DNA of 64,000 bases from Paralichthys olivaceus. Its lineage: Eukaryota; Chordata; Actinopteri; Pleuronectiformes; Paralichthyidae. The stretch is taken from positions 23,596,316-23,660,315 of the forward strand of contig NC_091098.1 of the NCBI RefSeq assembly GCF_024713975.1, given 5' to 3'. The notes below the pieces were generated by a model that was given only the letters and a program-made list of their open reading frames with translations, was not told the DNA's origin and ran no database searches. The position numbers and the translations under genes were made by a program. Each line of letters begins with the position of its first letter. Positions within the stretch are counted from its first letter, which is position 1. Positions 12,187 through 24,700 of this stretch are shown in pieces.

Positions 12187-15100
12187 TCACTTTTCTCGTA
12201 GAACACAGACGCCGGCGTCGCACCGCTGCGTCGCCATTGAGGTGACGACTTCCCAGGAGTCGATGACCGGGTCGTAACATTCGATGCTGCTGAGAAGTGA
12301 GTTCCCATCGTATCTAGAGAAAGATAAAAGAGAAACTGAGAGTTTAAACCACAACAATCAACACTGTTCCACAAAGTGATTATTAAACTGTGACTAGCCT
12401 GCATCAGCCTGAACACAAGCTCCATCAAAACTTAATCTAATATTATGTGTATCATGGAATCTGCATCAATACATTTATTCATTTAGCAGCTTTTTTCAGA
12501 AGCCACTTACAAGTGTACCCTACAGACCTTTAGTACCAACATCGGACAGAAACTCTTTAAACACTGAACGTTACTCAGATAAACTATAAAACTTGTCTGA
12601 TAACAGAAATGTACTCTGAGGGCGCACACCTCCGCCAGAGCTAATCCCATATGTCGCTATGTCAAAGCAGTGTGTAGCGCTATTTGTTTGCGTTCTTGTG
12701 CTATTGTCTAGAAAGAACTTGTCTTTCACATATATATTATATTTGTTGTACGGTAGAGAACTTTACTGACACTATGGAAAGTTTGAAGTAGTTTATACTA
12801 AAGACACAAACCAAACTGACTGATGGGTACAGGAAGATGAAAAAAAAATATTGGAAAAGGTTTCAAAGAAATATCAAGTTGACAGTTAACTGGTTTGTAA
12901 AACAAAAATCAAATCATATCACTTTATATATTCAATATACTTAACCATCAGCTTGATACCTGATTACTCAAGCATCACAGTCAAACCTGCTTCATTTGAT
13001 CCTTTAGGGCCGGGAGCAACTTTACTGATTGATCAACTTGATGCTACATGTTAACGACTATTTGTGCAGACTAAAAAAACCCCGGACTAAGAAAAAACAA
13101 AAAGGGGTGAGAAGCTGCGCTGGAGAGGGCGTGTTGCTTCAGGTCCTGGTGAAACTTTGAAATATAATGAAGTCCAGTTTCAACAACAGATCCATGAGTT
13201 TTAAAGATCAAAAGGAAAAACATGTCACAATGAAACAGGATCTGGAAACAATTCTGGAAATGTATGTTATTTACTTCTTAATATCTGTATGGGCATTAAC
13301 TCAGATTAACAGAATTGAATTGTGCACAGAGCTCGATAATAAAGCAATTTTTATGTTATTGTGAGAAGTGTTTAGAATTTACAAATCGTTATGAAACTGT
13401 GGCAGGACAAATTAGACTGTAGCGGGACATCACAGTCTCTGTAAACCCAAAGAGAAAAGAACAAAAGACGCTTTTTCTTACCCAGCAATGGCATAGAGAC
13501 GTCCTCGCAGAACAGTAGCTCCTACGTAACATCGAGGAGTAGTCATGCTGGCTACAGTGGTCCAGTAGTCTGTTCTGATGTTGTAGACCTCAACGGAGTC
13601 GAGGTGTGAAACGCCATCGAAGCCTCCCACCACGTAGATGTGGTCATTGAGTAACGCCACACCCGCCCCTGGAAACAGGACACAAGTCTCAGATGATCAG
13701 CGGTGATATTTCACCTTTCGGTTTCTGTTGTCTCACCTACCTGACCTCTTGGTGGCCATGGGTGTAACACTTGTCCAGTGGCCAGTGTGTGGGTCATACC
13801 GCTCCACTGAGTTCAGGATGTTCAGTCCATCGTATCCGCCTGTGAGGAGATGTTAGGGCAACGACTGATTTGTCCATTAAGAGAAAAACGATTAGCAATT
13901 ATCTGTTTTAAATTGCTCCTTTAATGGAATATGTATAATATTGCTGGTTGACGTTTGTGTGTGACTCTTAATATAACATAGTGTTGAGAGACTGTGGCAG
14001 CATGTCAAAGCCTAATTTGTCCCACCACAGGTTCAACACTTGAAGAAGAATGTGTTTTCACACTCATAATAATAAATGATCTCTAAATTAGTGTTTTGCG
14101 TTTCTTTGTATTAGTGTGTGCAGAGCTCTTTGCCTCACTTTACCCTAGTTCACTCTTCCACTCCTCTCCAGTGTATTTGCCCTGACAGTGTCTGAACCTG
14201 CCATTTGTGGTTTTTGGGTGCCTCAGTATGTGAGGGAAACTTTCCCAACAGGACAGGTGTGGTCTCATAATCAAGAAACTCTTATATTTTTAGATTTGAC
14301 TTAAAAGTACAGTGAGTAGAATTTTGTGATATCTAGTGTTGAAGTTACATGTTGCAGCTGAACACCCCTCACCTCACCCTCTCCTTCCAAACATGAAAAA
14401 GAAACTGTGGTAAACTTCAGTTGTTGTAAAAACTCAAAAGTTGTTTAGTTCGTTCAGTCTGGACTAATGTAAAAAAACATGGCGGCCTCTGTAGAGAGGG
14501 GCCCCTCGATGTAAATATAAAGTATTTAAATATAAAGGACCTTTTCTGGGGTAAAGAAAACTACAATTCATACAATTTAGATGAAACGAACATTATTCTA
14601 CATTAAATATCTGCCAATAGTTCCCTTTCACCTAAATCTTACACACTGGACCTTTAATCTACTATTATCATTTGTTGCTTCTCTTTCCTACTACAGGATT
14701 GTTCCTCCATACCTAGACAGTATATAAGTCCACTGGCCACCACCAGACCAGCTCCTTCTCTCGCTGTCTGCATATCTCCCAGCATGCTCCACTGGTCAAT
14801 GTTTGGGTCATACCGCTCCATGCTGGTATGACGCCGGCTTCCATCGAAACCTCCAGCAACATAGATCATGTCTGTCAAAAGGTCGAAAAGAGAGAATCTG
14901 TAATGTTCTGGTTGACTGCGAGAGAAGAAAACGTTCAGACAGGATTTCACAGGTCATTCAGCACGAAGCTCCCTCACCTCCAAGTGTTGTGGCCCCTGCG
15001 AGGCCACGACGCACGTTCATGGTGGCGACGGTGTACCAAACACCATCCTCGTCCGCTGTGTAGTCCAGGCACTCCACGGAACTGAGCCTCGACCGTCCGT

Positions 15101-17853
15101 CGTAGCCTCCGATCACATAAACCCGATCGTGGAGAGACACTGTGGCAACGTAACGCCTTTTCCGTGCAATGTTCTGTTTAAGACACGTCAGTTAGTTACA
15201 GATAAATCCACTCAGACAATAACAAAAACCAAATATCTCACTCTCTCTCTTTTTCAATACTTACAGGAAGGAAGCTCCATTCTTGTGTTTTTGGATCATA
15301 TTTCTCAACTACGTCTATCGGTGACTGTTGGCTGCCAAACCCTCCAATAACCAACAGGACTTCTTTGGCACCTGAAAATAATAATAATAATAATAATATA
15401 TTATTTTTGTAGCACTTTTAACAATGCTCAGAGACATTATACAGGATTACAAAAAACATCTACAAAAAAAGAAGGAAAAAGATTATAACCATAAATCCCT
15501 TTTCCCATTAACAAAAGAGAGCATTTAACAAAATATGCATAAAGCTAAATAACAGTTCTCACCTAATCTGGCTTGTGTGCGTGGGCCCTGCATTTCACTC
15601 CTCAGCTCCGGCCGCAAGTGGAATTTCTTGGCCTCATCCACAAGGTCTCGACACGGCAGACTACATCGAATGAGGGGCTGAGCCGTGTCAAAACACGCTT
15701 AATTATGAATGTAAGTGCAATAAATACATCAACAGATACTCTTTTACTGGAAGCTTGGTGTATGATTGCACAAAAGCCCTGCAGTGTGTCGGCCGGCTCA
15801 CCTCGGCATCAATGACATCCGTGATGTAACGCGGGGTCAGCAGCGGCAATCGTACAAACTCAAGCATGTCTGACAGATACGGCTCTCGCTCTTTTCGGTT
15901 GTGTTTGACCCAGTTTAACACGGCTTCAAATACCGGCTCCTCCGAGTCCACCTGCAGACACACAACATACACAATGAGAAGAATTACAGCTGCTCTAAAG
16001 ACATAAATCCTCATGACGATTTGACAAAACTCCAGTTAAAGATGTAGCGCCTAATTGATTAGTAATGCAACGACTGCACCAACGCTGTTAACATGTAAAT
16101 GTTCATATTAATGCGTAACAGTGAGACAGTGCAGTCTGCCGAGGGTAGAGGAAGCCACAGTTTCAGTCCATGGCTGTGATTTACATGTAGGGTCTGGTTT
16201 TATTGTTAAAACAACAAAAATGACAGGAAGAGCGATGAGAAAGAATTGATGATCTTTAATCATTGTGTGTTAATAACTGTGTTTTCACAAAGCAAGGCAT
16301 GCGGTTTGGGAATAGGAATTTCCTGAGCATCACGGTGAACTTAAGTCAGGTTTTCTTCTCTGCAATTTCATTGTCAGTCCAATGCGCGAACGTGAGTGGA
16401 ATTGAAGGGCGACACACCGGCTGAGATTACAGCAGGTTGGTACTTGCCGTTCTCTTTTTGCAGGTGTTTGAAAGACAATATGAAAGCTGTGAACGTAAAC
16501 TCACACCATATAAGTGGAGACATTATCCAGGAATTATACACCAGTTTTAAACATTACAGTTGCACACAGATGTATTGGTGAGCGGATGTGACATTGCTAC
16601 AGACTGGATTCAGGTAATTCAAATAACCAAATGAAGTTATTCACAATATTCAGTGACAACAACAACCTCCACTATACACTTGAGACCAAAATGTGGAAAA
16701 GCTGATCAACACATCAACTTTTCTTACCTGAATTTCGTCACATTTTATGAGCTTTTCCACTTCAGTCTGGCTGAGCAGCATGAACTCCTCATGCTGCACC
16801 ACCTCGGAGAAATGCTTTTGGGAAAAAAGCTCCGCGGCCTGCATCAGGTCGAGGCAATTGTGAGTTTCGGCAAAGTCACGAATGCCCAGACAGTTGGAAG
16901 GATCAAGCTGACTCTCCAAAAAATCACAACATGCTCTTTTCACCCCTGAGGAAAACAAATGCACATTTTTACATAGACACGTGTATCATTTAAATACAGA
17001 TGATGAATTAATTTAAAGTTTTTGCTCAAAATAAAAAATTTGCAAATAATAATTATAACAGTTTTTGCTAGAGGTCTGGTAAACACAACAAAGAAAGACC
17101 AGTAGCCTTCAATCGGATAACATTCTATAACAAAACATTTCTTTAAAGGCAACGGGACTTGCTCATTTGAGACTTAATGTAAGGCCTATAAACCCTTCTA
17201 AGGCCTTTTTGAGGAGCTGAATTTATTGGTAAATAACACTTTTCTATGACCTGCAAATTACCCTGTCGCTGTACTTTATTAGCTGGCTTAAGCTGGTTCG
17301 CCAAAACCCACCTTTAAGCTGCAGCAGACACGCTGCTGGGAGCAGTTCTTGTACGTTCTCCACTGTGACCAGCACCGTCTCCGTGTAGACAAAGTCCAAG
17401 AGGATCTCCATAGTCGAAGCAGTGAGCCCTTGGATGTCGACGAAAGATTTCCCCTTCTCTGCCAACTGCAGAGCCACAACAACACAGATCCTCAGGTGCA
17501 ATAACAAGAAACGTGCCATTAAGGATTGTCTTATGAACAGAGGATTAGAAAGTATTTTTTCCTGAGAGTTTCAAGACATATGTAATATGTTTAGTACAGA
17601 AGATGCAAATAATTTGATATATGTATTTGATAGCATTGAGTCCTCAACAACTTAAGAGTTTTAGTTTTACCTCACTGGTGAACATGGCACAAAAGTAGTC
17701 ACTGCAGGCAGCCAAGACAATACGGTGAGCTGGAAAATCTGTGTTCTCCACTCTCAGAGTGATATCGCAGAGTGTGTTGCTCTTGCGAAGTGAGTTCATT
17801 GCGTTGAGGATGGACTTGGCGTGGGAATTGGTCATGATGTCTTTGGGAGCCAT
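12187..17853 (-). CDS. klhl12: Kelch-like protein 12, CUL3 ubiquitin ligase adaptor
   Basis: KLHL12 brings substrates to the CUL3-RBX1 ubiquitin ligase. In mammals it monoubiquitinates SEC31 to enlarge COPII coats and targets Dishevelled in Wnt signalling. Eleven coding exons assemble without a frame break to 564 aa (human 568): 17671-17853, 17312-17465, 16728-16945, 15802-15951, 15563-15677, 15265-15371, 14978-15173, 14713-14871, 13741-13839, 13482-13668 and 12187-12313. BTB domain about residues 15-125 ([27 protein letters not shown]); BACK about 130-235 ([25 protein letters not shown]); six Kelch repeats about 275-564 with the GG pairs ([48 protein letters not shown]). The first coding exon also holds leader sequence from 17897, so an upstream non-coding exon is expected near 18550-18660. 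The start is MAPKDIM; human has four more residues (MGGI) before it. Introns carry two MITE copies. Confidence 0.97.
14301..14657. mobile_element. TTAA-flanked MITE in a klhl12 intron (piggyBac-like)
   Basis: A 357-base non-coding element begins TTAAAAGTACAGTGAGTAG and ends with the inverted form of TTAAAGGTCCAGTGTGTAAG. The ends are imperfect terminal inverted repeats starting with TTAA, the piggyBac-type target. The inner part (AACATGGCGGC, then a TAAATATAAAG region) matches, from memory, a very common teleost short DNA element. It codes for nothing and depends on a transposase from elsewhere. The superfamily is inferred from the TTAA ends. Confidence 0.65.
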
Positions 17854-17972
17854 GCTGCCTCGAAGGTCTCTCGAGGAGCTCGAACTGCTGAAGGAATCTA
17901 AAAATAAACAGAAACGCCTGTTGACAACAACAAACCCTCACATCTTCAGCATTTGTACACACTTAATGTAGG

Positions 17973-18146
17973 TATGAGAGGACCCGCTCCTGATGTAAAT
18001 ATAAAGTATTTAGATATAAAAAGCCCATTTTAGCGTAAAGAAAACAAAAATTCGTACAATTTAGATGAAACACACCAGAGATAACATCACTTTGATTATA
18101 TATAGATATAAATAGATCCCTTTAATCTGACACACTGAACCTTTAA
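17973..18146. mobile_element. Truncated copy of the same TTAA MITE
   Basis: From GAGAGGACCCGCTCC to the terminal CACTGAACCTTTAA this is the right half of the element at 14301-14657 (shared GATGTAAATATAAAGTATTT and CAATTTAGATGAAAC). The left half is missing. It lies between the first coding exon and the presumed non-coding first exon of klhl12. Confidence 0.65.
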
Positions 18147-18379
18147 TAAAGATAATTCACTGTAGGTTACCCCCAGATCATATCAATATCTCCCACAATG
18201 TTAAAAATACCATTGGGACGTAAGTCAATGACTGAAATAGTCCTTTCTCCAGTGCTGACACTTCAGTATTACCTCAGTAACATTTGTAAAGTATTCACAT
18301 TAACTGTGTTTATCGTGGTAACGTCACTAGTACCAATGCAACTTACCGTTAAAAGATCTGAACACTTTTTCCACCACTG

Positions 18380-18720
18380 GGAGGCAATAGCTATAGCTAC
18401 ACATTAGCTAGCAGCAGCCACCGACAGCTAACGCCAACGCTACACAACAACAACAACAACAACAACAGTGAAGACACAGCCGGTGGTCAGAGGAGACAAC
18501 ACGAGAAGCGACACACAGACACACACCGGGACTCATCGGGAGTTTTCATAATACCTGTCACTGCTGCACCGCTGGCTCAAAAACGCCTAAGTGGCTAAGT
18601 TGCTTTAGCTGCTAGCTAACGTCAGTAGCACCAAAGTGTCCCCTGTCCCCGGTTCCTGTTGTCGGGTCAGAAGCCTGCTGGGCTCCGTCTAATCCATGGT
18701 GACCTCCGCTGGGTCGCTGT
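18380..18720 (-). promoter_or_regulatory. Promoter and non-coding first exon region of klhl12
   Basis: A GC-rich block lies upstream of the first coding exon. A candidate donor on the minus strand follows GTGACAG at about 18555 (GTATTATG). This would make a leader exon between roughly 18556 and 18660 that splices to the acceptor at 17897. A (CAA)n run lies at 18444-18467. The exact start is not visible. Confidence 0.4.
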
Positions 18721-19580
18721 GAGCGCGGCCTCCTCCACGACACACGTGTCCGCAGACTCACGCCAGCGCTCCCATGTTCTCACCGGGACGAGTTTGACTC
18801 CGCTGTTCGGTGAAGACCCTCCGCAGGTCGCATCAGCTGCTCACCGACCGCACATAAACACACCACGGTGCGTGGCTGTGCGTGGCTGTGCGTGCGTGCG
18901 CGCTCCCCGGGGCCTGACGCCAGGGATGCGCGCACCTCCATCATTTCCTTTCTGCTCCAACACTATAATCAAATTATTATTATTATTATTGTTATTTATT
19001 CATGGTGCACATAAGGAATAAAATTCAAAGTGGTACACAAACTGAAAACAATGGTTGAATATAAAAGTAAATAAGTAGTAATCGTGATAATCATAGTATC
19101 GATAAAAAGGACTCAATAACCTGGAACTACGGTGGCCGGGAGAGCTCCACACACTGCAAATGAAGAAAACGACCTCATCAACACATGCAAATACAGACAC
19201 GTGCTGCAAACAGTGAAAACTACACAGGAAATGTTTCCAGGGGACCAAAAAAAGTGATGAACCTGTCTGTAGTTCAAGGCTTTGTTGAAGTTCCATCACC
19301 ACTGACGAGAAGCAGACTTCAATAACCTCTCAAAGCTTTGAGCATTTTCCTTGTCTCCCTCTTTATCTCGTTAACATCTCACCAAGACTTGACTTCTTCC
19401 CCAGAGTCCTCGAGCTGTGCAGAACCAGGATCTGCTGCTGCGGCCGCATCGTGGATCGGGATGGTGGATCATAGATTGTGATCGTGGACCATAGATCATG
19501 ACACTGTGATAGCCGCTGATCTTGGATCATGATCGTGGTGGCAGCCGATCTTGGATGATGATTAAAACAAGATTGCTTGA

Positions 19581-19670
19581 TACGCCTACATGATACACAA
19601 TGTGCCTCCATGATACACAATGTGCCTACATGATACACAATGTGCCTCCATGATACACAATGTGCCTACA
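19581..19670. repeat. 20-bp tandem repeat with 40-bp alternation
   Basis: Four and a half copies of the unit CCTACATGATACACAATGTG. Copies alternate between CCTACA and CCTCCA, giving a 40-base higher-order unit. Confidence 0.92.
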
Positions 19671-21055
19671 CACATTTTCTACCTTTACTGGAACCAACTC
19701 AATTCATTTGTCATTGCTGCTCTCTTCATCTTTATCGGACATTTTCTTATGTATAAATACTTCAGACATTGAGACACTTTCACAAACTGTTTCTTCTAAT
19801 CCATGTTGTAAATACTGCAAGTTTGTTGATGTGATCAGTGACACGTTGTACCTGGATGACACTTGCCTCTGGACTCGGTGAGTGACGTCTGTCTCGCTTC
19901 AAGAGGTTTGTGGTGTTGCCCCAGAACATCTCAGTCCTCCCACACGCACACACACACACACAGCACTGTTGCTGTTCTGAGAATTGAAAAAGAGCATCTG
20001 TGGTCGGCCATCGTCAGTGTCAACTCTCTGCTCAGTAGCTCAGTGGCTTATACATTTATAGAACTATTGTCACATGTGACAGGTGGAAGGAGAAGTAGTT
20101 CCTTTATCAACTGGATATCATTTAGACTAGATCCTGGTGATGGGGTAGTTTCTTCCTACTGTGTAATATTTGGGATTGGAAGTATCCACACAGCCCTACA
20201 ATGCTTGAAGATAAAAAATTAGTAAAATATTTAAAACAATGGCTTATGTCTCAAAACCAAAATGTTATGGTTATATTCTTACGTTTAATTTTAAACTCTC
20301 TGGATCTGGATTTGTCTGTATCAGTTAAAGGAAACCGATTATTCCTCTAATTAATTTAAAAGCTTCACCAAATGTCATACTTCTCTCTGTGAAGCTGCGT
20401 GGGGATCTATTAGGAAATTACAGATGTGAAAAAGAAAGTGATACTGTTTATCTAAAAGTGTATTTTTCCTGTTCCTTATCTGCTGCACAAACACTTCCGG
20501 TTGGACCTGTAATGTTATTCTGAGTCACACCTTGTCCCATTCAAATTTCATTCATTTGCTGAACTGTTTCCTAAATGGGTAAAGTAGTTTTTCTTCTAGA
20601 ATAACAACTGAGCCAGAAGCTGTTGTTTCTACAGTGAGAGAGAACAAGTTATAAACAAAGAGACGTTTTACTTTATTTATTTCATACTTTTGGTATTTTG
20701 AGAGGATTTAGAAGTGAAAGATAGAAGCAAGAATCATCATCACGTTTTCATCTACTTCTTCTTTGAGGTTTAGCAGTAGCTGACATCCTCAGTGTTGTAT
20801 TATACTGCCACTCTATGGAGCTTCTTATGTTTCAGTTTGTTCTTTAATAACTGTACAAACAAAGATGTCATGATCCACAGTCTGCATTGGATCACAGGCA
20901 TCATAGTTTAGTCTAAATAGCATTGCTTTACTCCATTTGATTTACAAGTTGTTCCCTTTTAAAAAATTGTTCCAGTCCAACTACTCCTTTATTCCAATGA
21001 ATGCACATGAGCAGATTAAAATTCTGTTTTACGCCCAGACAAGAATATGATGTAT

Positions 21056-21475
21056 CTGTAAAAGAAAAGACGAATGAAAAGAAAAGAATAGAAAAGACAA
21101 AAGGATAAAAAAGAAGGGGAAAGAAAAGTAAAAATATATAAATATATATATAAATAAAATAATATAAAAGATTGGAATAAAATAAAAAATAAATGCATAA
21201 AGTAAAAATAAAATAAAAAATAAATAAAAAAAGTAAAAATAAAACAAAAAAATAAATAAATAAATAAAAAATAAAACTAAGAATAAAAAAGAACATAAAA
21301 TAATAATTAAGAAATAAAAAATAAAACAAGGAATAGAAAAGAACATAAAATAATTAAAAAATCTAAAATAAAACAAAGAATCAAAAAGAACATACAAGAC
21401 TAAAAAAGAATAAGAATAAAAAGGAATAAAAAATAAAACAAAGAACTTAAAAGAATAAAAAAACTCATTTATCAG
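21056..21475. repeat. A-rich, nearly C-free low-complexity tract
   Basis: About 420 bases made of AAATAAAA, AAAAGAA and AATAAAAT units with very few C on the plus strand. It ends about 270 bases before the ptpn1 start codon. The long T-rich open frames on the minus strand (FLFLFYF-type) are products of this composition. Confidence 0.9.
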
Positions 21476-21745
21476 TTGTTTTTTTTTTACTGTGACGACA
21501 GCAGCAGCTCGGGTGTGTGGGCGGAGCCTGCGGCGTGTTTCCGCTCTGAGGCCGAACAGACGAAGCTGATCTACGCAGGAAAATCTACCGACGAGCGGCG
21601 GAACGTTTATTTAACCCGGAGACTGAGCTCCAGACTTCACGTGTCGAATCTACCGGGAGCTCGGTATCTGCACCGAGGTTAGAGGAGGAGGAGGAGGCCG
21701 AAGAGGAAGAAGCAGCCGGAGCAGGAGGCAGCTGGACTGTCCGCT

Positions 21746-24700
21746 ATGGAAGCCGAGTTTCGGGAAATCGATGACAACGGGAGCTGGAGCTGCGTCTACC
21801 AGGTAAGAGCTCCCGGTAAATCCCGGTGGAACCGGACCGTCCGCGGTCCCGGTCACTTCTAGGCCTTTCTACCGCAGCGTGTTTCCGCTCGGTCCGGCGG
21901 CTGAGCTCCGAGTCCGGGTTCCGCCTGCTCGACCAGTCCGATGATTGATGAGTGTGTCTGGGTCTCTACCCGAGAACCACGTCCCATCACCGGCCCGCTT
22001 CATGCTGCGGTCCCCGGTACAACGAGGCGGTTCGGGGGGTTGATTCACTGAAATACTCCGCAGTTATGGAGGAAGTAACCACAGCTTTAGTTAATGCTCC
22101 ATTACTAGTAACTGACCAGCTTTACAAATGCAAAGATCAAATAACCTGTAAGAATTCTAAGTCATCATGATTATTTCCACACAAATATATAAACTATATC
22201 TTGTATCATTCATTGATAAGTTCATTGTCTATTAAAATTCAGAAAATGGTGGAAAGTGTCCACCTCTGTAATTCTTTTCAGAGTTAAGTTTGACCAACAT
22301 TTCAATTTCAAACCCCAAAGATGGTTAATTATAGTTACTGAGAAACGTATTATCTTGTAAAGCTGTTCCACGATCCAGCTCATGTAGTTCATCTTCAAAA
22401 AAAAGCCCCTAAAATATTTCAGTGAAAAGGTGGAACCAGAGAATTTTATCCATCTCACTTAAAAACATAAATCCACATAATAAATGGATAAAAATGGCTG
22501 ATTAATTATCTGTCAGGTGACTAATGTTTGCGGCTCCATTACTCAGGAGAATCTACTTAAAGGTAAAAGGATTCAATGCAGAGAGATGACTTATGTGACT
22601 GTTATATCATTATATATTTATCAATTACTGTCACTTGTATGAATGTTCAAGCAGCATTTTGATGCAGCTGTGGCTGAGGGGGTAGAGCGGTGGTCCTCTA
22701 AACAGCAGGTCGGCAGTGTGAATCATCTGGTGTTATTATATGTGTTACACATGTTACCCTCCCCTATTTTTCTCATGGGAAGGATCCTTTAAACTGAAAA
22801 CCTCCTTATTATCTCACACATGGTTTGATGCTGTTTTAGAGCACAGAGAACAATTCATACTGCTTTAGACCTCAAATGTCACATACATGTAATGTTATGT
22901 AATTATTGTTTCATTCTGTCACAGGAGATCCGTCACCAGTCTTGTGAACTGCCATGCAAATTTGCCAAACTACCCGAAAATAAGAATCGGAATCGCTACA
23001 GAGACGTGAGCCCATGTGAGTCTTCCCTCCCCTCGATGCCTCGATGCACTTCAACAGACAGTCTTAAACATTTCATTTATTCTTTTTCAAATTACTCACT
23101 GCTCCTGGCACAGCTCTCTGCCCAGTGGTGAGTGATTCTTTGAAGGCTCTGAGTCGTAAGAGTCTCCCACAGCAGAGGGTTACACAGAGATGATGATCTC
23201 AGGCTCAAGTATCGTAATGATGACGTACGGTTAGCATTACACAATGGAGACAACTTTGCATCACTGCGAGGGACAGACTGACGCTAAACAGGATGTGACT
23301 TTCAATTTATGACTTTGGTTATTACTGCGTATTTATAAAGGTTGTGGCTGTGGTGGTGGCAGCACACGCGTGTAGAGAGGAGTGAGGTCAGCAGGAGATT
23401 AGACTGGAAATATAAGGTTTTCTTCAGACTTCAGGAAAATCAGATTTAATCCTCAGGTCAGCCGTCACCTCCTGCATGTTGTAATGATGAGTGATGGCAA
23501 CTATCAGTAACTAAGTAGTGACATTGACTTTGGTTTGGATTGAGTTGTTTTTGTTGAACAGACTTTCTAAAACCAAATTTGAATAAAATTAATATTTAAG
23601 GGTTCTGTGCTCTGCTGAGTCTCTTTGTAGTTCTTGTATAAAATGCTTTCCTGTAAAGCAATGCAACACTTGAACCATGTTGTTTCCTCTTTTCACACTT
23701 AATGAACAATGCTGACTGGTTGTGCTTGAGTGGATATGAAGAAAAGATGGTGCCTCAGTTTTTAAAGTTGAAAGCTACAGACAGACGATTTCTCAGCAGC
23801 TTTGTTGTTCTGAGAGTTGCCTGTAGATTCCCTGGAGGTTGTGACATATACAAAACATTCAAATATCGTATTGACATGATTCCTCATGATTCTTTTTTTC
23901 TTCTCCTCAGTCGACCACAGCAGAATATGTCTGCAGCTGGGAGCCAACAACTACATCAATGCCAGCCTCATCACAGTAGAGGAGGCAAAGAGGAACTATA
24001 TCCTCACTCAGGTAAGTGAAGAGGTGAAGGTTCAGTTCTGCTGTAGTTGAACAGTGATAATCCTCATTTATACTTTATATTAATCCAGCAAATAACTTAT
24101 AATAATGAAATTGGTTGTGCTTTTCATGATAATAGAAAAAAAAAAGAACATCTGTTATCTTTGTTGGTTATAATAGAAGACTGTTTGCCAACTATAACTC
24201 TTGAGGCCGAAGTATAAATAGATAATATTGTAAAAATCATAAAGTCCTAAGCACATGAAATGTCCCCATAGCTGCATCTGATAAACCATTTATTAAATGT
24301 AGTGCACACTGCTTATAGAGGTAAAAAAGTGGGACTTGAAGTAAAATAATAATTTCCATTCAATGTTAAAACATGGATTCAATTAATTTGTTTAATCCCA
24401 GAAACATTATCAACAGCAGAAAGTACGTTTTGAAGCCTGTTAGCTTCCTGTCAGATTGGCCGTGACGTAGCCTGAGAGACGAAATGTGTGATGTTGTGAT
24501 TTCACGGTAATCGTTCATTCACAGCTTCCATCACCTCATCTGGATTTGGCAGCTGGACAGTACGAGGTCTAGGTTTGTAAATCAAAGGAAAATAGGATTT
24601 TGAAAAACGAGGGAGTCAAATATACACTCCACATCCCCGGCAAAAATTTAGCTGGAGTTTAGAAAGTGATGGGACTGGAATATTCAGGCCGCACACTGAA

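Larger units (their letters stand above)
18720..21500. other. Divergent intergenic region between klhl12 and ptpn1
   Basis: About 2.8 kb without a recognised gene. It contains an ATT microsatellite near 18975, a GATC-rich degenerate repeat zone at 19440-19560, a 20-base tandem array at 19581-19670, and a long A-rich tract at 21056-21475, the last two listed separately. The stretch 19670-19900 may belong to an interspersed repeat, but I could not place it in a family. Confidence 0.55.

Noticed and set aside
20928-21397. Three overlapping minus-strand frames rich in Phe, Leu and Tyr that look like membrane proteins
   Set aside because: They come from the A-rich low-complexity tract read in reverse. 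Composition alone explains them.
22664-22735. A functional tRNA gene
   Set aside because: A-box-like sequence is present but there is no cloverleaf or intact B box. It fits a repeat fragment.
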